Assembly: GCF_000167355.1 (NCBI RefSeq)
Contig: NZ_AAEW02000023.1
Coordinates: 1-37,821, forward strand
Direction: 5' to 3'
DNA from: Desulfuromonas acetoxidans DSM 684
GTDB taxonomy: Bacteria; Desulfobacterota; Desulfuromonadia; Desulfuromonadales; Desulfuromonadaceae
Length of the DNA: 37,821 nt
Under the pieces are notes generated by a model. The model was given only the letters and a program-made list of their open reading frames with translations, was not told the DNA's origin and made no database searches. Of this stretch, positions 33,466 through 37,821 are shown piece by piece; the stretch's first letter is position 1, and every line of letters begins with the position of its first letter. The position numbers and the translations under genes were made by a program.

Positions 33466-34230
33466 ATGCGTTTCTTTAAAATTTTTACGCTGTGCTTAAT
33501 CGTTACATCCTTCATCACCACCTCTCTGTGGGCAGTTGAAACCCAGGTCACAATCCGGGCGAAGGCGCACGACGCAAAATTTATCGGCACCTCTATGGGG
33601 GGCGTTGCCGTCACCATTCGCGACACCCTCACCAACCAGCTTCTTGATCAGGGTCTGATTACAGGTGGAACCGGCAACACGGATATTCTGCTTACCACAC
33701 CTGTTTCCAGAAACCAGCAGATCAGCGAAGGAGGTGCAGCGGCGTTTACCACCTCATTGGATATCGATGAACCGACTCAGATTGAAATTACCGTTGCAGG
33801 ACCGCTGGTCGCCGGCACAGTCGCCAGCACGCAAAGCAAAACGGTCTGGCTGATTCCAGGTCACCACTTAGACCAGGATGGCATTGTCTTTGAGTTCTAC
33901 GGTTTGGTGGTTCAAGCTCAGGCTCCTTTGCCGAATCAGAAAGTCGAGGTCGGCGAAACCATCCAACTTAAAGCATTCGTTACTATGATGTGCGGTTGCC
34001 CGATTGAAAAAGACAGCCTGTGGCCAAGTGACACGTTTTCCGTCGCTGCTTACATCATCAATGATGCCGGAAAATCATGGCAGATAGATCTGCCCTTTAA
34101 TGGAAAAACCGGTGAATTCAGCACCTCTTGGACCGTTAAAGATGCTGACATCTATCGCGTCATCTTCAGCGCCTCTGAAGACCATCAGAATAATCATGGT
34201 GTTACTTACAGCGGCTTTTCTGCCAAATAA
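33466..34230 (+). CDS. Secreted protein of unknown function with MMCGCP motif
   Basis: 254 residues from ATG 33466, with AAAGGAAG about 7 nt upstream; earlier in-frame starts overlap the MFS gene. The signal peptide (FFKIFTLCLIVTSFITTSLWA) is cut before VETQ. The mature part is rich in beta strands: VTIRAKAHDAKFIGTSMGG, VAVTIRDTLTNQLLDQGLI, TGGTGNTDILL, then a second domain with KVEVGETIQLKAFVTMMCGC and WSTSWTVKDADIYRVIFSAS read as STSWTVKDADIYRVIFSAS. The layout suggests two transthyretin- or Ig-like domains. The single pair Cys-Gly-Cys in MMCGCPI could form a vicinal-type disulfide or bind metal. I do not recognise the family. Ends 4 nt before a REP-like hairpin. Confidence 0.75.
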   Translation: MRFFKIFTLCLIVTSFITTSLWAVETQVTIRAKAHDAKFIGTSMGGVAVTIRDTLTNQLLDQGLITGGTGNTDILLTTPVSRNQQISEGGAAAFTTSLDIDEPTQIEITVAGPLVAGTVASTQSKTVWLIPGHHLDQDGIVFEFYGLVVQAQAPLPNQKVEVGETIQLKAFVTMMCGCPIEKDSLWPSDTFSVAAYIINDAGKSWQIDLPFNGKTGEFSTSWTVKDADIYRVIFSASEDHQNNHGVTYSGFSAK

Positions 34231-34234
34231 CCGG

Positions 34235-34270
34235 TCAGGCACCGTTCATGGTTCGATGAACGGTGCCTGA
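34235..34270. repeat. REP-like 15-bp perfect inverted repeat
   Basis: TCAGGCACCGTTCAT (34235-34249) and ATGAACGGTGCCTGA (34256-34270) pair perfectly around GGTTCG. There is no T-tract. The left arm extends to GGTCAGGCACCGT, which also occurs at 29591. It may act as a transcript end for the gene at 33466, but its recurrence suggests a dispersed REP-type element. Confidence 0.7.
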
Positions 34271-34312
34271 TGCACCACGGCCGATTCAGCGCTGGCTGAA
34301 TGAGTTTTTACC

Positions 34313-34340
34313 TTGACATTGCGCGTTAAAACAGTAAGCT
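34313..34340 (+). promoter_or_regulatory. Sigma-70-type promoter of the Fur-family regulator
   Basis: A consensus TTGACA (34313-34318) is followed after 16 bp by TAAGCT (34335-34340), with TATCCG next to it. The leader is about 25-30 nt. A PerR-type box was looked for in the AT-rich downstream stretch, but no good match was found. Confidence 0.5.
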
Positions 34341-34372
34341 TATCCGTAATTATTCCTACTTGCGGAGTTGCA

Positions 34373-34810
34373 ATGTTACATCACTCTGAAAAAAACAAGT
34401 CGTTTGAAATGGCCTGTCGCCAAAAAAATCTGCGCGTCACACCACAACGCATTGAAATTTACAAAGAACTGTCCAAGGCAAAAGACCATCCGACAGCAGA
34501 AACCTTACACAAACGTCTGTTAAAGCGAATGCCAACCCTGTCCCTTGATACGGTCTACCGCACTTTGGGCACCCTGGCCGAACATGGATTGATCCATAAA
34601 GTCGATACCACAGAAAGTCAGGCCCATTTTGAAGCAGACCTGAGCAAGCACCACCATGTTATCTGTGCGCGTTGTGGCCGGATTGTCGATTTTGACTGGC
34701 CGGTGGTAGATGAATCCGAATTACCGGAAGAACTGAGCAATTGGGGACATGTTGAAAGACGCAGTCTTATTCTTCACGGTATCTGCCGTGACTGTCAGTC
34801 GACCCATTAG
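34373..34810 (+). CDS. Fur-family regulator, probably PerR-like
   Basis: 145 residues from ATG 34373, with GGAG 5-6 nt upstream. The winged helix is clear: NLRVTPQRIEIYKEL, HPTAETLHKRL and the recognition helix TLSLDTVYRTLGTLAEHGLI. The dimerisation domain has HHHVICARCGRIVDFD and ICRDCQ, giving two CXXC pairs for structural zinc. FEADLSKHHH provides regulatory-metal histidines. Short length, the HHH-V-C--CG pattern and rubrerythrin as the next gene favour PerR (peroxide sensing) over Fur. That assignment is inference. Confidence 0.88.
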   Translation: MLHHSEKNKSFEMACRQKNLRVTPQRIEIYKELSKAKDHPTAETLHKRLLKRMPTLSLDTVYRTLGTLAEHGLIHKVDTTESQAHFEADLSKHHHVICARCGRIVDFDWPVVDESELPEELSNWGHVERRSLILHGICRDCQSTH

Positions 34811-35064
34811 CATTTATTCGCGATAAAAGCACACATCAGCGCACGACTTGGCGAACATTATTAACTGGACCTAATAGCATTTCTTTGCACTTTTAAGCCA
34901 TGCTAAGTTCGTTTATATGTGGACTTCTTATCTAAATCCAACGTGACCATAGAATAGTCAGGTCGTTTCTACATCCTCTGTGTTTCAGTACACCCAAAAA
35001 GAGGAGACCATCAACAAGCAGCCATTATGGCGATAATACCCACTTAAACCACAAGGAGAACATC

Positions 35065-35643
35065 ATGTCGAAAAGCGTCAAAGGAACGGATACTGAAAAA
35101 AACCTTCTGAAATCCTTCGCTGGTGAGAGCCAAGCTCGCACTCGCTACACCTATTTCTCCAGCATTGCCAAAAAAGAGGGCTTTGTTCAGATTTCCGATG
35201 TCTTTGCCGAAACAGCAGATCAGGAAAAGGAACACGCCAAGCGTTTCTTTAAATTCCTCGAAGGTGGCGATCTTGAAATCACCGCCATGTATCCTGCCGG
35301 ACGTATGGGCACCACAGCAGAAAATCTGCTGGCCGCTGCAACGGGTGAAAACGAGGAACATACTGAACTCTATCCCGCCTTTGCCGATGTTGCCCAACAA
35401 GAAGGGTTTCCGGAAATTGCTGCCGCTTATCGCGCCATCTGCGTTGCCGAGAAGCAACATGAAAAACGTTATCGCGACCTGCTGGCCAATCTGGAAAGCG
35501 GCCAAGTGTTCAAACGCGGTGAAAGCGTGGTCTGGCGCTGCCGTAACTGTGGCTATCTCCACGAAGGTACCGAAGCTCCCCATTTGTGCCCGGCCTGTAT
35601 CCATCCTCAGGCGCACTTTGAACTGCTGGGGGAAAACTGGTAA
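35065..35643 (+). CDS. rbr: Rubrerythrin
   Basis: 192 residues, normal rubrerythrin length. The di-iron domain has [18 protein letters not shown], the EXXH in [21 protein letters not shown] and [12 protein letters not shown]. The C-terminal rubredoxin-like domain has Cys159-X2-Cys162 (CRNCG) and Cys175-X2-Cys178 (CPAC). The protein reduces hydrogen peroxide to water with electrons from NAD(P)H via rubredoxin-type partners in the cytoplasm of anaerobes. AAGGAG lies 6 nt before the ATG. It follows the PerR-like gene after 254 nt and has its own terminator. Confidence 0.96.
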   Translation: MSKSVKGTDTEKNLLKSFAGESQARTRYTYFSSIAKKEGFVQISDVFAETADQEKEHAKRFFKFLEGGDLEITAMYPAGRMGTTAENLLAAATGENEEHTELYPAFADVAQQEGFPEIAAAYRAICVAEKQHEKRYRDLLANLESGQVFKRGESVVWRCRNCGYLHEGTEAPHLCPACIHPQAHFELLGENW

Positions 35644-35671
35644 ACGGTCGATACTCCCATTGATTAAGCAC

Positions 35672-35701
35672 AAAAAAACCGGCCATGGGGCCGGTTTTTT
35701 T
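35672..35701. terminator. Bidirectional terminator between rbr and htpG
   Basis: AAAAAAACCGGCC (35672-35684), a 4-nt loop and GGCCGGTTTTTTT (35689-35701). The A- and T-tracts on the two sides serve both convergent genes. Confidence 0.9.
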
Positions 35702-35748
35702 GTGTCTCTATCATTTGTCTATTGAGCCTTTTTAAAAAGCCTCAATCA

Positions 35749-37648
35749 TTACATCGAAACACCTTGAGCCATCAACTTGGACAAGGCTCGGGAAAAGGCC
35801 ACCGGATCACGGGGCTTATCTCCTTCGAGCAACAGGGCTTGGTCATAGAGCAGACCAACATACTCTTTAAGTTGTTCGCTGCCACTGTTTTCAGCAAACG
35901 CTTCCTTCATGCGCCCAATCAGATCATGGCCGGGGTTCACTTCGAGAACCCGTTGACCTTGCGGCACATCCTGGCCCATGGCTTCAAACATTTTAGCCAT
36001 TTTCGGATCAAGGTCATGCTCACCGGCAACCAGACATACTGCTGAATCCTTCAGGCGTCCTGAAATACGAACATCGGAAACAACATCCTTCAGTTCCTCT
36101 TTCATCAGTTCAAGCAGATCGCCAAACGTCTTTTTCTGCTCTTCTTTGTCGGTTTCTCCAAGATCGAGATCGCCCTTGATAGCCGACTGGAACGGTTTTT
36201 CCTGGTAGGAACCGAGACCGGAGATGATGATGTCGTCAAAATCGTCGGTCATGATCAGAACTTCAAGGCCCTTCTCCTTGAACACTTCAAGGTAGGGAGA
36301 CGCTTCGGCACTGGCCCGGTCACTGCCGGTAATGTAATAGATTTCCTTCTGATCCTCGCCCATCCGCTCAATGTAATCGGCCAGAGTGGTGGTTTTACCC
36401 GGCTCCGTTGTGGTGGATTCAAACAGCAACAGGTCGGCAATGGTCTCCTTACGCTCAAAGTCGTGATGAATGCCCTCTTTGAGGATTCGGCCGAACTCGG
36501 CGTAGAATTTCTCGTAAGCTTCCAGGTCGTTCTTCTTCATTTGACCCAAGGTATCAAGAACCTTTTTGATCAGGTTTTTCTTGATGACATTGACCACCTT
36601 GTTCTCCTGAAGCATCTCACGGCTGACATTCAGCGGCAGATCTGACGACTCGACCACACCTTTGACAAAGCGCAGATAGGTGGGCAACATCGCTTCACAG
36701 TGATCCATAATCTGCACCCGGCGTACATACAAGGCCGGACCGATTTTGTAATCTTGATAGAAAATATCGTAGGGACGTTTTTCCGGCAGGTATAACAACG
36801 CGGAAAACTCGGTAGTTCCTTCTGCCCGGTAGTGAATCACCTTGGCCGGATCGGTAAAATCATGAGAAAGGTGCTTGTAAAACTCATTGTACTCTTCGTC
36901 GCTGATCTCATCCTTACTTTTCAGCCAGATGGCTTTTTGCGAGTTCAGGGTCTCTTCTTTGGTTTCGGTGACGGATTTTTCTTCGTCTTCCGGATCCGGT
37001 GTGGTCCGGGTCACTTCCATGACAATGGGATACTCAATGAAGTCGGAGTACTGCTTGACGATTTTACGCAGTTCCCACTCTTCGAGATACGAGGTCTCGT
37101 CTTCCTTGAGCTTGAGGATCACGTCGGTGCCTTTGCCGTCCTTTTCCCCGTCTTCCAGAGTGTAAGTGCCATCGGCATCCGACTTCCACACCACGGCATG
37201 GTTGGCATCAGCCCCAGCTTTGCGGGTGATCACCGTGACCTGGTCGGCAACCATAAAGGAGGAATAGAACCCAACACCAAACTGACCGATCAGTTCCGGA
37301 TTATTCTCAACCTCACGGCTTTCGAGCAATTTGATAAACTCTTTGGTGCCGGAATGAGCAATGGTGCCCAGAGCCTCAACCGCCTCATCACGAGTCATGC
37401 CGATGCCGTTGTCGCGAATGGTCAGTGTACCGGCCTCTTTATCGGCAATCAGCTCAACTTTCCATTCGTCACCACCTTCGGCAATAGATGCATCGGTCAG
37501 CGACTCATAACGCGCCTTGTCAATGGCATCAGAGGCCGTTGGAAATGAGCTCACGCAGGAAAATCTCTTTGTTGGAGTACAGCGAATGGATCATCAGGTC
37601 GAGGACTTTATTCACCTCGGCCTTAAAGGTGTGTTTGTTATCCGACAT
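35749..37648 (-). CDS. htpG: Chaperone HtpG (Hsp90), with a one-base insertion near the 5' end
   Basis: The natural start is ATG 37648 ([19 protein letters not shown]), with AGGAGG 10 nt upstream. The frame runs through [14 protein letters not shown] and then shifts. The expected [14 protein letters not shown] needs AACGCCTCTGAT, but the sequence has one extra base (plus-strand CC at 37536-37537), giving an early stop. The rest is intact to 35749: [41 protein letters not shown], the middle domain and the C-terminal dimerisation domain ending [11 protein letters not shown]. Total length would be about 632 residues, normal for HtpG, an ATP-dependent cytoplasmic chaperone. Either this is a real inactivating insertion or a base-call error; restart at an internal codon would lose the ATP-binding N-terminal strand. 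Confidence 0.9.
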
Positions 37649-37693
37649 GGAACGTAAACCTCCTGGTTGGAAATAAAAGAATTAACGGCACTG

Positions 37694-37722
37694 AAGATAA
37701 GTACCCACCAGAACAAAGTCAA
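37694..37722 (-). promoter_or_regulatory. Sigma-70-type promoter of htpG
   Basis: On the minus strand TTGACT (37722-37717) is followed after 17 bp by TATCTT (37699-37694). The leader to the ATG at 37648 is about 40 nt. No CIRCE element was seen. Confidence 0.6.
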
Positions 37723-37764
37723 CCGTTGCCCGACAGGTTTTTTAAGAGAAATGTCAAAAGGCAT

Positions 37765-37821
37765 TCAATCCATTGCAACGTAGGCAACCTCGACAACTTC
37801 ATATTCTTTGTCCCCGGCCGG
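37765..37821 (-). CDS. C-terminal end of a probable GreA/GreB-family elongation factor (cut by window edge)
   Basis: The minus strand from the window edge is open for 18 codons to a TGA at 37765-37767: PAGDKEYEVVEVAYVAMD. GreA/GreB proteins end with a strand of the form TPGGE-EYEV--I-Y, which this resembles. The match is short, so the assignment is tentative. The gene lies upstream of htpG on the same strand. Confidence 0.45.
   Translation of the reverse strand, partial: PAGDKEYEVVEVAYVAMD

Noticed and set aside
34811-35064. PerR box before rubrerythrin
   Set aside because: Only scattered AT-rich half-matches were found, no convincing palindrome.

Overview
The window reads like the chromosome of an anaerobic or microaerotolerant Gram-negative bacterium. 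The best guess is a Desulfuromonas-like member of the Desulfuromonadales (former Deltaproteobacteria). That placement is inference from gene content: a PilV/PilW/PilX/PilY1/FimT minor-pilin operon behind a sigma-54-type promoter, a PerR-like Fur regulator next to rubrerythrin, large periplasmic-binding-domain signalling proteins, a NifU/NifQ-type protein and balanced base composition. No rRNA, tRNA, CRISPR array, insertion sequence or phage gene was seen.

Layout. 1-3.3 kb: the 5' end of a DUF3300 gene (-), phnA/yjdM (+), then a damaged sulfur-assimilation locus. There a DUF2061 gene is broken after about 37 codons and runs into a siroheme nitrite/sulfite reductase that lacks its N-terminus and carries a one-base frameshift in its Fe-S/siroheme cysteine motif. 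A two-TM membrane protein follows. 3.4-9.2 kb: an acidic lipoprotein, an SseB-domain protein, a fusion of a NifU/IscU-like scaffold domain to a NifQ domain behind a sigma-54-type promoter, a membrane protein and lipoprotein pair, and an EamA transporter. 9.3-11 kb: a choice-of-anchor I lipoprotein.

11.1-21 kb is a divergent signalling locus. On the minus strand a BvgS/EvgS-like hybrid histidine kinase with three periplasmic solute-binding domains overlaps by 11 nt a response regulator with an HD-GYP (c-di-GMP hydrolase) output. On the plus strand a 1174-residue protein joins NMT1-like and two SBP_bac_3 domains to a GGEEF diguanylate cyclase and a C-terminal hemerythrin. The locus can therefore both make and destroy c-di-GMP. 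A metallophosphoesterase and DNA polymerase IV (dinB) follow.

22.3-29.3 kb is the minor-pilin operon (-): pilV, pilW, pilX, pilY1, a secreted Ig/cadherin-like protein, fimT. It has a near-consensus sigma-54 promoter. About 220-250 bp upstream of it lies a 21-bp perfect inverted repeat built from TGTC-N5-GACA units, which could be an activator (PilR-like) site. 29.5-35.7 kb: a small conserved protein, an SRPBCC protein with a YbjT-like NAD(P)-binding protein, a Bcr/CflA-type MFS exporter, an unrecognised secreted protein, a PerR/Fur regulator and rubrerythrin. 35.7-37.8 kb: htpG with a one-base insertion near its 5' end, and the last codons of a probable GreA-type gene.

Two of the lesions, in the reductase and in htpG, are single C/G indels. 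They could be real mutations or base-call errors, and this affects how the window should be read.
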